Below are positions 49,401 through 61,600 of a stretch of 64,000 bases of DNA, in pieces. The notes under the pieces were generated by a model that saw only the letters and a program-made list of their open reading frames with translations, did no database searches and was not told the DNA's origin. Source of the stretch: Cucumis sativus (lineage: Eukaryota; Streptophyta; Magnoliopsida; Cucurbitales; Cucurbitaceae). Each line of letters opens with the position of its first letter. Position 1 is the first letter of the stretch. The DNA is taken from assembly GCF_000004075.3 (NCBI RefSeq), contig NC_026660.2, positions 25,485,498 to 25,549,497 on the forward strand, given 5' to 3'. The translations under genes and the position numbers were made by a program.

Positions 49401-49705
49401 ACATACACTAATCTAATTCAGAACTCGATGCATTTATGGCCTCAAAATTATAAAGAGCTGATGGTATTTAGGAATAATTAAATTGTTGGCTAACGGAAAA
49501 TTGAATGGATAAACAGGGAAATACGACAGGAGTATGCCATAACCCACCAATTTCTCCCCCGCCACCAGCTGCTTTGGATAGTCCAGCACAAGGTGCAGGT
49601 ACGGGTGCTGACTCCGGCAATGCAAACATCAATGGCAAACCAGTCGAGCTCAGGTGGTTGTTTGGAGCAGTTTTGGGCATCACACTGTTATTACGCTTCA
49701 ATTAG
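46419..49705 (+). CDS. Secreted PI-PLC X-domain protein, probably GPI-anchored
   Basis: Resembles the plant At5g67130-type PI-PLC X-domain proteins, related to bacterial phosphatidylinositol phospholipase C; biochemical activity in plants is poorly known. Model exons: 46419-46424, 46504-46584, 46657-46779, 46869-47009, 47781-47879, 48535-48838, 48927-49150, 49278-49364 and 49517-49705, about 417 residues, phases consistent. A hydrophobic signal peptide (about 10-27) precedes the Cys-rich [20 protein letters not shown]. The X domain follows, with LTTHNSFA (likely catalytic His), [23 protein letters not shown] and [10 protein letters not shown] Pro-rich linker and the terminal [15 protein letters not shown] suggest GPI attachment. 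Two introns must use GC donors (46425 and 46780) to keep the frame. The first, after only two codons, is the least certain part; without it no in-frame ATG precedes the signal peptide. Confidence 0.82.
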
Positions 49706-51236
49706 TGATTATTCTCAGTCCTCCCTTCTATCCGATGATATTGATAACCAGTTTGTTGGTTTCAATCTCCTTACTACGTATCCAAATCATAATGTTCAAA
49801 TCCAAATGCATTCGAGAATGGTTCTGAGAGTTGTTTTATTTTAAACGAATAGTTTTCTTACTGGCTCTTTTAGCAATCCTGATATCTTATAAAAAGGAAC
49901 AATAATGTCCAATGAAGCATACAGCTGGACAATGGATAAGTCGCGCATGGTATCTAAAGCTATAGTTTTAAATGGCATTAAAATCCACATCAAGAAAGGT
50001 CCAAATTTGTCAAAAGGAATGCTAAAGAATTCATTTCGATGTAAAAATGGACCACTTTTATCACTCACAGATTTTTAGGGTGATTATATAATAGCTGTCA
50101 AGTGGCATCAAGTTTGAGCATTGCTACCCTTTCCTGGGAGAAAATGATGGAAAATTCATGTTACATGAAACAAAAGGGACCCCCTAAATTTATTAGGCCC
50201 AATCGGGAAACTATTATCGTATGCATACACTGTTGACAAACTGGATACAACTTTCAAAGCTATAAATCGAAATTAATGTTTATAAATGGGGTATGGATGC
50301 TCTAGTTGAACCTTTTCCTATTATTTTCAAAATTATGCTGTTGAACAGTAAGGGAATGAGGCAGATAATGTAAGAAAATAGCAATACCTCATCCACGAAG
50401 ACCGTCTTCGGAGGGGCATTGACAGAGACATGAATTGAATTTTTATCTTCAATGGTATAAGGACTGGCTATGGAAGAGCTATTGACAGCAAAAATGATGA
50501 ACTATACATATTGTGATTGATATTGGTGTGGCCGAGTAGGACATCTTCTAAATGAAGGACCCAAGATAAAAGTTGCAAGTGAATAGTTGGGAATCCCAAG
50601 CTGGAAAAGTTGACTGCTACTTGAGTTGATGTATTCACGTATCTCGTTGTCAAGTAGCAAGTTCATCCACATTGTTGCCACCTAATTCTGTCGCCTGCCT
50701 TTCATTCAAACCATTATTGACATTGTTTGAATGTGAATTCTCGGGGTCTTTTCCAGCTTTTCGATCCTAAAATAAAATTTCATGCTTTGTTTAGTAATCA
50801 ATATGAAACAAAGATTGAGGGGTTGAGAAAAAGTATATGGAGCATTCAAGGAATTAAAGGTTCTGTGATTCCCGACCGAAGCGTATTGTTTCTTATTTCC
50901 AGTTGTAGTCTCAAGGAAAAGCATACTCGTGAACCAATGAACTCCTATGATGGAAATGGAAAAACTGTGTGTGGTATTTGTGATCACTAACCCCAAAAAG
51001 TGAGTTAAATGACTACTACATTTAGGATTAAGATTTCCTTTGTATATTAATGATTCTTTGCTCAAATTAAATACTTGCCACCTCAGCATATTATGTTCAT
51101 TCATTATCTGAACCTGAACGTAGCTGGATCCATTCATTACATGTGTTGGAATTCTGCAACTCCTAACATTCTAAATATTAATAGAACTATCCAAGATATA
51201 TAAAAAACAATAAATGAACTTCAAGAAAACTTTATT
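49706..51236. other. Gap between convergent PLC and receptor-kinase genes, with coding-like stretches
   Basis: Expected to hold two 3' untranslated regions only, yet the minus strand carries coding-looking pieces. One, at 50068-49841, is a 75-residue frame with SGPFLHRNEFFSIPFDKFGP near its start. Another lies around 50660-50390, with LLLDNEIREYINSSSSQLFQ near its beginning, continuing through frame changes and a stop. I cannot assign either to a family. They may be exons of an unrecognised gene or a decayed one. Confidence 0.35.
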
Positions 51237-53243
51237 TCATACCCCTTTAAAGTTAGCATCTTCAGCTTCTAGCATATGAATAATATGTCCCATTTTTGGC
51301 CGTTTCTGAGCATTTGGGTCCACACAGCGTAATGCAACAAGTAGAGCCCGCTTCAATGCTCTTGTAGTAGGCTTTTCAGCAAGCTTTGGATCCAATACGC
51401 CCTCTGGATTACGGTTACTAACCATTCTCTTAAGCCAATCAATCAGGTTCACCTATGAAATTTAACCTCTGCAAACTCATAATCGAGTAGATGGAAAAGG
51501 GATATATCTAAAGAATAGTATATCTAACACTTAATAATGAATTCTCTTCAAGGTGTTCAGCATACCTCATCTGGAGGACGACTATAATCAACAGGGTTCC
51601 GTCCTGATATTATTTCCATAACAAGTATTCCAAAACTATACACGTCACTTCTTTCATTCAGCATTCCTGTACTCGCATATTCTGGCGCAACATAACTGGA
51701 CAAGAGTATAAATCCCATTACAAACTCAATATTTACACATCAAACACCTACAAAAATGTATGTAGACACCTCCTGTAGTGTACGTACCCAAATGTTCCCA
51801 TAACTCGGGTTGTAATATAACTATTGTCAGAGCATAGTAGCTTTGCAAGGCCAAAATCTGAAACCTTGGAATTCCATTGCTTATCGAGTAGGATATTGCT
51901 TGATTTGATATCCCGATGAACGACTTTTGGTTCCAATCCCTCGTGAAGGTAAGCTAGCCTATGTACGCAAATTAAATACATTAATGATAAGAAAGTAAAG
52001 CACCCTGGGGTCAGGAGGATGGAGAAAACTAAACTTCCACAATTGAGTTGGAGCTAGACAATACCCTTTAGCCGTTCCAAGAATGATGTTCATTCTAATC
52101 TCCCAGGTAAGAGGGCTGAAAGATCCCACATCCCCATGAAGCCATTGTTCCAAGTTTCCATTATTTATATACTCATATACAAGCATCCTATCACATCACA
52201 AAGAGAAGAAAAGGTAGATTTTAGCGCTCAACATTCGACTATCAACATAAAACATTAAATGCAAGTAAATAAGTAGATGATTAAAACTTCATCTACAGAA
52301 CCAAAGACAAGCTGGAAAAAAAGGACCGCAAAAGAAGTGAGCAAAAAAAAAAAAAAAAAAAAGTACCTATGAGCACCTTCAGCACAGTATCCAAGCAATC
52401 TAACTAAGCTCTTATGTCTGACTCGTCCAATTGCTTCAACTTCAACTTTGAACTCCTTCTCGGCTTGTCCCCTACAAAATGAATTATTCTTTAATGCAAT
52501 ATCCACAATCCACAAACAATGGCAGAGGAAATTAAGGTTGAAGAATTAGAGCATAATTGTTGAAAAAACTAAAAAGAGTACCTATTGTTTAGCAAATTCT
52601 TCACAGCAACCTGAGTTCCATCCTCCAAAATGCCATGGTAAACAATTCCATATCCACCCTCACCAATGACATTATCTGGGGAGAACCCATTAGTCGAGGC
52701 TTCGAGCTCTCTGAGAGTGTACCAATGCCCCCAACCCAAATGCGAAACTTCCGGCACCACCATAGGCAGCTGATCACCACCACATCGCCCCTCTCCACTA
52801 CCCTGCGAGGAAGACGACCGACCAAGGCGCTCAGGATACGAAATCCTATGATCCTTCCCGATGTCAATATGAATTCTATTCACTCGCTCCTCCTCCTGAG
52901 GCAACGAAAGCAACGCTTGACGCTCAATTCCCGGAATTGGTTCCGGCTCCGGAAGTGGGTCGACCTGAAAATGGGACCTACTGGGCTTATTATGTTCTTG
53001 GTTTTGAGGGAGGGGATGATCGATTCTGATCTCTTGGATTTCTTTAGAGACGATGGGAATGGTGGGTCTGTTAGAAATCTTCTTGCGAGAGCGTTTTGAA
53101 GCAATCCAAAGAGAAATTAGGAAGAGAAAAAGCACAAAAGCTGCTCCAACACAAACCCCAAGAACAACCCACAAGCGTAGACCAAAAATAGAGGTCTGCT
53201 TGGAGAGCTGATCGGCCATGGAGCCTGATTTGTGATCAGACAT
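51237..53243 (-). CDS. Receptor-like serine/threonine kinase, At1g01540/At4g01330-like
   Basis: Six exons: 53243-52582, 52471-52367, 52187-52065, 51958-51788, 51695-51566 and 51452-51237, all GT-AG with matching phases, giving 468 residues. It has a very short extracytoplasmic N-terminus and one transmembrane helix (about 22-47, [20 protein letters not shown]). A charged juxtamembrane region ends in the hallmark [20 protein letters not shown]. The kinase domain has [40 protein letters not shown], the RD-type catalytic loop [37 protein letters not shown] and [20 protein letters not shown]. It closes with [15 protein letters not shown]. It is probably an active plasma-membrane RLCK/PERK-like kinase; its ligand is unknown and it lacks a receptor ectodomain. 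The ATG at 53243 is followed by a second at 53219; the first is preferred but not proven. Confidence 0.9.
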
Positions 53244-56200
53244 TCATTCAATCCGTCCGATTGGTTGGTTATCGGCAGGAAAGGAAGAGAAAGCTCCTTC
53301 TACACATCCGCCCTAAACGAAAAAGAAAGGAAAGTATAATTTTATAGTCGGTGGTCACATCAGAGGTGCAGGCAGTGAAAGAGAAAGATGAGTAAAGGAA
53401 GAAAGAGAGAGAGAATTGGGAGTAAGAAGCAGCTGGCATGATGGGACCTTTTGGAATCCATAAAATGGCAGTCTCAATTTGGTGTTTTTTTGCTCGGCCT
53501 TCCCACTCAATTAACGCGGGTAAAGAGAGATCTTCTTTACAAATAACTCCGCGCTGCCATTGCCATGTGAGAAATGACACTCATAAATTCATCGTTTTCA
53601 GCCTCAAGCTCCACGCCAGGAATATTGATTTCTTTCTCCGTTGTTATCAACAGTAACGAAACCCCATCTAGTTTCCCTAAATAGTAAACCAAAAGATTCA
53701 CAGAGTTTCCAACTTTGGATCACTCTCACCTCATTATTACACAACTGCTCCACCTTACTTCCTTCAGATTTTCCCAACCCATTCAACCAATCCAAAATTT
53801 TGGGTTTTTTACCAATCTTTCTTTATATTATCCTTCATTCGATAACATTTTAACAAATATATCTTTAAGGCTCTTCTTTTTATTCTATTTTGACCTCTGT
53901 AAAATTAATATAACCAAAGCAAGACCATCTTAATTTTAAATTTACCTTTGTTTATTTATGGTGTATTAATTATGTCTACCTTAATAATAATACCATATAT
54001 TATACATCTAAACAAACATCTTATATATTTAACTTTTAACTCATTGATTCAAAATTAAATTTACTCTTACTCATTTGGTTTATAAGAATTACAAATCACA
54101 GTGTTTTTTTCTTTTCTTCCTGCCAGATAATAAACTGACATTCCAACCATTAGAATTTTATCATCTTTTAAATCTTTTAAGAAACATTTGGTGGTCTGAA
54201 TTATATTAATTAACACCAAAATTAAATTTTGGTTCTTTTTGTTGATCCTTAATGCAAGGACAGTCCGTTATTTGATTACTATTATCATTAGTAATCTGTC
54301 CCTCCTGGTTTCTCTAATTCTTTATGTAATTTTTAGTCAAATGAGTTATGGAGAGCGTGACACTGTGACTCGTTGCAAATCCATTCTAACTTTTATATCT
54401 TAGTAATAATACACCAAAAAACAAATGCTAACTGATTGTTCAACTTTGAGCAAGTCATTTGAATCAGTGTTTGTGTCACTTAATTATTTAGGGTATTGAC
54501 TTGTAACTACAAAGGTTTGTGTGGCTTAGTGTGATTGATCATGGATATTTTTAAGGTTAGTAATCTACCTTAGTTAGCAGACTAATGGTTTGCTATTTAT
54601 TTTCTTACCAATCTATGTAATATAATGCTTCTCACTAAATGCATAAAACACAATTGAAAATACTTCCTTGGAGCTCTTCCTAATGGACAAAAAAAAGAGT
54701 ACTAAGCTAAATTCACCGCTAAAGAAAGAAACTTCATCTCAATCATATTAAAAGCTCTCTCTAAAAGAACAATATTCTATATTCAAAAGTTTTCTATTAC
54801 AATTCTAAATTGTTTATTTATAATCTTATAATATAAAATAAGAGAGTTAGCTGATTAATTTTAAAACAACTATTTAAATACAAATTAATCTGAACTATCA
54901 ACTAAACGAAATATTAACTAAACTAATTATCCTCATCGTTTTCTCTCCAATTTTCACTTGTTTCATCTCTTGCTTTCTTACAATACATCTAAAGTACAGT
55001 GTTGTAATGATATTACTGTTGTAGTTATGATCTTCGTGAGTTAGTCATAATCGTGTTATCTTGAGCATTACTAAGTATGCGTTCATACATTTTTTTTGTT
55101 TAACAATGTAGAGGTGAGAATCAAACCAGTAGCCTCTAGGATGAAAATTGATGTTTTTTGTATCCACTACGACATATGTACTTTAATTGTGAGAGGTTCT
55201 TTTCTAAAGTGCATTATTATTCGTTCTTAGTACACTAAGAAGTAGAATGTGTCCATGCCCTGTGAAAAAAGTTGCTACCTGGAATAATCCTCTAAAAATT
55301 ATGACAAGCCCATGCTATAGACCAAAGACTACATTTTGAAATATTTGTGTTGCAAAGATTAAAGTTTTTTTTCTTTCTAAAATTCGATTATTTTGAATTG
55401 TTATAAAATCGAAATTCTTTAATCCATCCAAGATATGTCAATTCAAAGGCAAATTCTATTCTATTCTTGACTGAGGGTTAAAAGTATTTTCTATTTGGGG
55501 ATAGAAAATCAGTGAAGAAAAGTGGATTCAGCTACAGATTGTGTCCCTTCCTTTACAAGTTGATTAAACAGTTGTTGTCTTTTCTTTTCTTTTTTTTATC
55601 ACAAAAAAGGGGCTGTGATGAATAATTGTTGAAGAAGCACTTTTTCAACAAATCATGAGCATCAGTATGGGTAGAACAGTAAAGGGAAGACAAGATAATA
55701 TGGCAATTTTATGTTTAAAAAAAAAAAATGAAAAGGAGGCATTGATTCTTACAAGAATGGTTTTGGCTTTGCACTAGCTAAGGATACAGGTTCCCCCAAT
55801 CCATACAATATTTTCACAAGTTAAGGCTACTGTTTTTCTTCCCCTATCCACAATACCATACCATTTGGACCATTTCTGTTTCCCTATTTCACAAATGAGA
55901 CATTTCTTTGAAAAAGATGGGTGGAGTGATTCTTAGAGTGATTTTTTTCTTTTGTTTGACCAATGAGGGACTTAAAGTTACGCTTCTAACACATCCCTGG
56001 TTTATTTGTGCATATTTAAGAAAATCCTTCATAAAATTTAATAGTCACTCAAGAAAGAGCTTTCCAATCCTAACCTAACTTTTGAATTATGTGGTTATGA
56101 TCACAAGAACAATCTTTATAATTTCAGTAGCAGCTTATCTTAATAAAAAAAACTTTGTTCATCAACAAGTTATTTTCTTAGTAATACTCTTAAACCACGT

Positions 56201-56675
56201 AGCTTTGATACATAACAAAGAAACTACAATTTATAGTTTTAATATAAATGGGAATCTGAACAAGATAGTTGCAAAAACCATCATATCTAATCCGAATTCC
56301 AACTCAAATACATATATTAGAAACAGGAAACGTAACTAAGCCCCAAAAGATGGGAGGAAAAAACGATTCAGCTCGTAAAATAATGATGGAGAAAAATCAA
56401 TGAGTAGACTTGAATGCAGATTTGTACAAGAGAACTGCGCAGATTCTCTCCACAATGAAATTAGGCAGCTCAAAGCAACAATTTTTCCCCATGCCCGTGA
56501 ATGATTTGAAGAGAGTAAGAATATGGAGGGTGACAGAAAATGTCAACAATGTTGATGATCATTGCAGCTCTATTGTTTCAGTCGGTCTTCTTGTTTGATG
56601 CTGGAAACATACGCGAACCAAAAGTAAAAAAAAATGTTGGGTAAACAAAAAGGAAGGAGTTAAATTCAAGTACGT
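53244..56675. other. Intergenic interval
   Basis: About 3.4 kb between the receptor-kinase start and the bHLH gene end. The first 350 bases or so are the kinase leader and promoter. The rest is AT-rich with many short frames, none recognised. About 56340-56675 is probably the bHLH 3' untranslated region. Confidence 0.6.
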
Positions 56676-58624
56676 TTACCCATTAAAAGGGGAAGGGAAT
56701 ACGAGGCTGTGCTCTGGGGTGTAATTCAGAAGCACGCCAGACCGATTTCCTTCAATGATGCACGGTTCCACTGAGAGGCCATTCTGTAATCCTTGTAAAT
56801 CAGGAGTCTCTGGTATGTTATAGGGGCATGATACTGCAACAAACAATTTTAAAATTGAAAAGACAATCTCATCTTGTTGATTTTTCATGGATTTAGTTGT
56901 GATTTAATGGTATCGGAGTAGGAGTTTTTACAATTAATGTAAATCATAAGCTTCAGCTTCAGCAATTTAACAATTCTCGTGAAATAGTGGAGTATTATAG
57001 AAGGTTGGTAGATCAAATTACGCACCTAAGGGAGTTGTCTCCGATTGGCTCACATTCACATTCACCGCCTGGTGATCATCTCGCAGTAAATCTCTGCTGC
57101 AAATCTCCTTTCAAATGAAACATGGAAGGATATTTCAAGCATTGTTAGCTTTTATTCAAGGGGGACTTGAAATAGATTTCTACATAGGTTATGCTTCAGT
57201 CTTCAACCTTGTACTAACAAAACCAACCAACTTATGAATGAATATTACTGCAAAGTTTTACCTTAGATTTGGAGGACTCACTCAAGTAAAAAGGGACTAG
57301 GTGAGCCTGGATGGGCGGGACCAATTCAAATGGAGTTTCAGCTGCATTAGTTCTTCCAATGTCTGACATGAAAGGATGGATGGAGGCAGCCTTTTGGTCA
57401 GGCAAACTGAGAAAGATCTGGTTAGGTCTTTCTTGGTCAGAAGAAATTGACCTGTTTTCTTCACCAAAGTCCATTCTCATGTGAGAAAGTTGGAGATATT
57501 GCAAACTTCCAGGCAAGTTCATAGGATGCAAACTCAAGCCATTTCTCATCGACAGCATCTGGTTGATGTGAATGAAACCAGAAATGAACTCCGAGAATGC
57601 AATTATTTATGAATAACTAGAGAAGACAGCCGCCCATGCACCTACCTGAACTTGAAGTTGAAGCTGCTTCAGATATTCAATTGCTTCGTCTAGCATCGAG
57701 GCCTTGTCAGTCTGTTGCACTTGCACGCAAAAGAAGAACAAAACTAAAAAAGGGGGATGGCATCAAAATCAAACAACACCCAATTTTCGAATTGTGTTAC
57801 CTTGTTAGAATTGGGGATCAGATTTTGCAGCGCTTTCATTTTCTCATTAATTCTGCTCCTCCTTCTCTGCTCGGGAAATCGATCAAAATAAAAAACGTTG
57901 ATTGATAATAACGATTGGAAAGTAAAACAAAAGAAAAGAGACTTACCTTTTCAGACAAATTATGAACTTCAGCGGCTCTGCTTCTCTTGGAAGAGCTGCG
58001 AGGATTGGGCTTTGTAGGCAGCTCTTCAACCAATGCCTCCAGACCCTCCTACACATTTACACAAACACAATGACTGCTTAAGAAAATCTTCATTCTCATG
58101 CCCACCAGCTCAATCCTCAAAAGGGGAAAAATGAAAAGAAAAAACAGAACCCAGAAGTGGAATGAAGTAGGTACCTCACTTTCGCAGTCAAATTCATCGT
58201 TTTCGTTATGATCACTAGCTCCGACCGACGTAGAAGACGCGTTGGGTGGAATGGATGTGGGAAAAGTGCGCAAGGGATCATGTAGTACACCGGATGATGG
58301 GGAATTAGCAAATTGTTCTGAGGAATCGACGGCGGAGATCTCGTCCGGCACTGCATTGGGCGGTCCGTATGGAGGGGGAAGGTTATGGGTTGGGGGGGTG
58401 AAGGCTCTAATGTTGCAGGTGAGCTCGGAAAAGATGGAGGGAGAGGGAGAGAGAAGAGAGAAGTGAGGAGCAGAGGAAGAGGAACGCCGCAAAATCTGTT
58501 GAAGAAACAGAGAGATATCGTCGGGAGGTGAAGAGGAAGAGGAAGAGAGGGCTGGGGCGGGGAGAGTCCACGTCGAAGAAGAACATGCATTTCGATCGCA
58601 GTTGTTGGGAACAGAATGGTCCAT
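56676..58624 (-). CDS. bHLH transcription factor, SPATULA/ALCATRAZ type
   Basis: Seven exons: 58624-58175, 58048-57947, 57866-57801, 57711-57646, 57558-57262, 57107-57026 and 56833-56676, all GT-AG with matching phases, giving 406 residues. The Ser/Pro-rich N-terminus leads into an acidic NENDEFDCESEEGLEALVEE. The bHLH follows at about 171-228: KRSRAAEVHNLSEKRRRSRI, then NEKMKALQNLIPNSNK and TDKASMLDEAIEYLKQLQLQ. It continues as MLSMRNGLSLHPMNLPG, diagnostic of the SPATULA/ALC clade. His179, Glu183 and the following Arg residues are the DNA-contact set of E-box/G-box binders. The two 66-base exons encoding the helix-loop-helix are typical of PIF/SPT-related bHLH genes. Family members act in gynoecium and fruit development and in light and temperature responses. 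I cannot decide between SPT and ALC orthology by eye. The start at 58624 has no in-frame competitor upstream. Confidence 0.9.
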
Positions 58625-61600
58625 ATTAGAGGAATAGAAAGCGAAGCAGAGCAGCAGTCTAAGTCGCCATTTTAAGTTAATTGAATATCGTCCACTTCGA
58701 TCCGATGATGCCCGGCGCTACCTAGTAATCTCTCCACCACACTACTGTCCTGAGCTTGTGGGCTCCTTTTTCTCTCCGTCTCCTATAAATCGTCTATGAA
58801 ACCATACCCAATACCCAAAACAATGGGTATATTACAATGTAAGAGGATTTATAGATATCAACATAATTTGCATTCACCTCCTACCAAATCAAATGCTAAA
58901 TACTTTCAATTCAAGTCTATATTAGATTCATATTATTGACATATTTCTATCAGCAAAATACAATGAAAAGAATGATAAAATATTAGTAATGGAAAGAAAA
59001 TGATAAAAAAGAAAGTGCATGATAAATGGGTGTTTGTATCAAATACTGATAGACTTAGACCATTACTTAGGTCCCATGATATCTCTTTCTATCATTCAAA
59101 CAACTCTAATTGCAACCATGTAGTCTTTTGATGAGAGTGTTATTGTTGATAGGTTTTTATGTAAATGTATAATGACAAAAGTTTATCTTAATAATATTTT
59201 GATTATTTGACATTGTTTATGGTTGATATGACTTTTATGAAAAAATATATATAATCTATATATAATACAATATTACCATCTATGAATTTGTATATTTTGT
59301 GATTAAAGTGTATGGATGACAGATTTTTTTCATTAATAAAAAACAATTATCATTAGTAGATTTTTTCTAACAAATAAGTTGAATAGTTATTATTAAAATT
59401 TAATTAATTTCTATGTTTTAGTTTTAGTTTTTCTATCAGGTTTAATTAATATTTTTCTTTATGTATTTGTTTAAAACAAAGAAAATAACATAACCCCAAT
59501 TAAAAGTATTACAAATGGAATGAAAAAAAGTTTGTTCAAAGGACAATCATCAAATGGAATGAAAAATGGTTTTTCCAAAGGACAATCATCCCTCCGTATT
59601 TAACAATAATTAATTCTTTCTACGTTTTGTACTTGGTTAGATGATGTGTAATAACAGAAGTTTATTAGTAATATTTCATAGACTTGCATTCCATATAAAA
59701 ACATAACATAATTGTGTAAAAGATTAGTGTTAAAGGCTTGTAGTTAATTTTTTTCTTGGGTTTTGTTTACAATATGTTTGAAACACCCTATCTGCAAATT
59801 AAATAGTTAAAATTTGAACTTATATTTTTCACATGACAGAGATATTAATTCGATTGAGTAGGTAAGTGGTATAGTATAGACTCCACAAAATACTCAAACT
59901 TTAAAACCAAAGCAAAGAAACGTTTACAGTTTTTAGGAGAAGTTGTGTGAGTCGTAAGGAAAATGGTTACCATCTTGGAACAATTGTGTTGAAGAAAAGT
60001 GGAGTATACGCGCGGGGAGAGAAAGAGTTGGAGGTAGGACTTAGGAGGATGAGCTTTTGAGCAGCGTGGTCTCAATTTTGTCAGTAACTGAATTATGATT
60101 GGGCCCTCATTATACTTAACACTAAATTAATACTCCTAATCTATATAACTAATCCTAATCTAATATTCATTTATTCTAATCTTCCCAGACCACCTCTGCT
60201 TCTGCCACCTCCACTTCCTACTCCCGCACGTGACCTCCACCATCTTATTTTCTTCTTTAATTCACTATTAATTAACCCCCCCCTCCACTCTGCACTATAC
60301 TATTATACCACACTCCCATCTTCTTCTTTTTCTATACTTTTCCTCCATAATCTTTGTTTCCCATTTTACTCATTTACAATGTCTAAAATTGCGACATCAA
60401 TTCCACCTTCTCCTTTTTCTAATCTCAATTCATTTTTTTTATATTATTATACAATTCATGCTTCTACATTCATTTGCTCTTTTCTTTTCTTCCTTTCTTT
60501 ATTCTATTGAAAACACTTTCTGCCATAAACCAATCAAATAACAGAAATCCTTATATCAGTCACTAAAATTATTTTACTACTAAGGTTTAGAGATTGTTAT
60601 AGGAAGAGAAAGATATAAATAAATGTAATATTTTAAATTATCTATAAAGGGGGTGTATAAGAGTACTATAGTTTTTTCAGAGCTACTATTAATTAATTAC
60701 TAACTACTACACACGATAAATGCTAAATACTTTACATCTATTTTTTAAATGTTTGATGATACTATATATTTTGTATTGAGTCAAACAATAATCATCCACC
60801 GTCAACATATTTTGAGGTTTACGTGTTTTAAATTAATTAAAATTACATTTAATTATATTTGTTACAAAGAGATATCTTGTGGATTAGTTCAATCCTTAAA
60901 TAGAAGGAATTATTGAGCATTTATTGATGATATACATATATATACATCTTAATCTTAAATTTAAATATAAAAAGACAACAAAAAACAAAGCCTTTTGGCT
61001 TGTAAGTTGTATTGTAACAACAAATTGAATAAACCCTTGGTCTAATCACCCTTCCATTTGTCGTTCCAATTTTTATCAACGTCCACAGCCCCACCCATGA
61101 TCCACCTAACAATTCATATCATCTCTCTACTTACGTCTCTTTCTTTCTCTCTTCCAAAGTTTTGTTTGATTCTTGTACACATGTCTTTTCTTTTTCAAAC
61201 ATTTATTTGTGATATCAAATGCAAAATTATTAACTAGCTAAACACAACATGGGATCTGGCACAGAAGGTTCCGCACGAACTCAACAATAAAAAGAATGAG
61301 GTTAGGGCTACTACATAACAGACTGCCCTATATATATCACGATATTGTTTACGTCATTAAACATTTTCAAAATCTATAAGATAAACATTATTACTTCCAT
61401 ATCCAATTAATATTCAGTAAATTACTCTGTGACATCTTCACATTTAGTTCTCAATACATATATCTAAATAACGTGTCCTTTTAGTTTATTTATATATTTT
61501 TTTTGTCACATTTATTTAACTAAACTCTTTACATTGCATTACATGTACATTAGATATAGTGATGTTCTTTCTCAATTTACAATGAATAGTTCATGTATTG

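Noticed and set aside
50706-51137. 143-codon minus-strand open frame after the receptor kinase
   Set aside because: It lies in the expected 3' flank and has no domain. A competing open frame covers the same bases on the plus strand, so chance is the simpler explanation.
52635-53099. 154-codon plus-strand open frame
   Set aside because: It is antisense to exon 1 of the receptor-like kinase, whose frame, membrane helix and kinase motifs are clear. The plus frame has no recognisable domain.
58117-58590. 157-codon minus-strand open frame
   Set aside because: It is a shifted frame across exon 1 of the bHLH gene and is low-complexity Pro/Leu/Ser. The bHLH frame joins correctly to all downstream exons.
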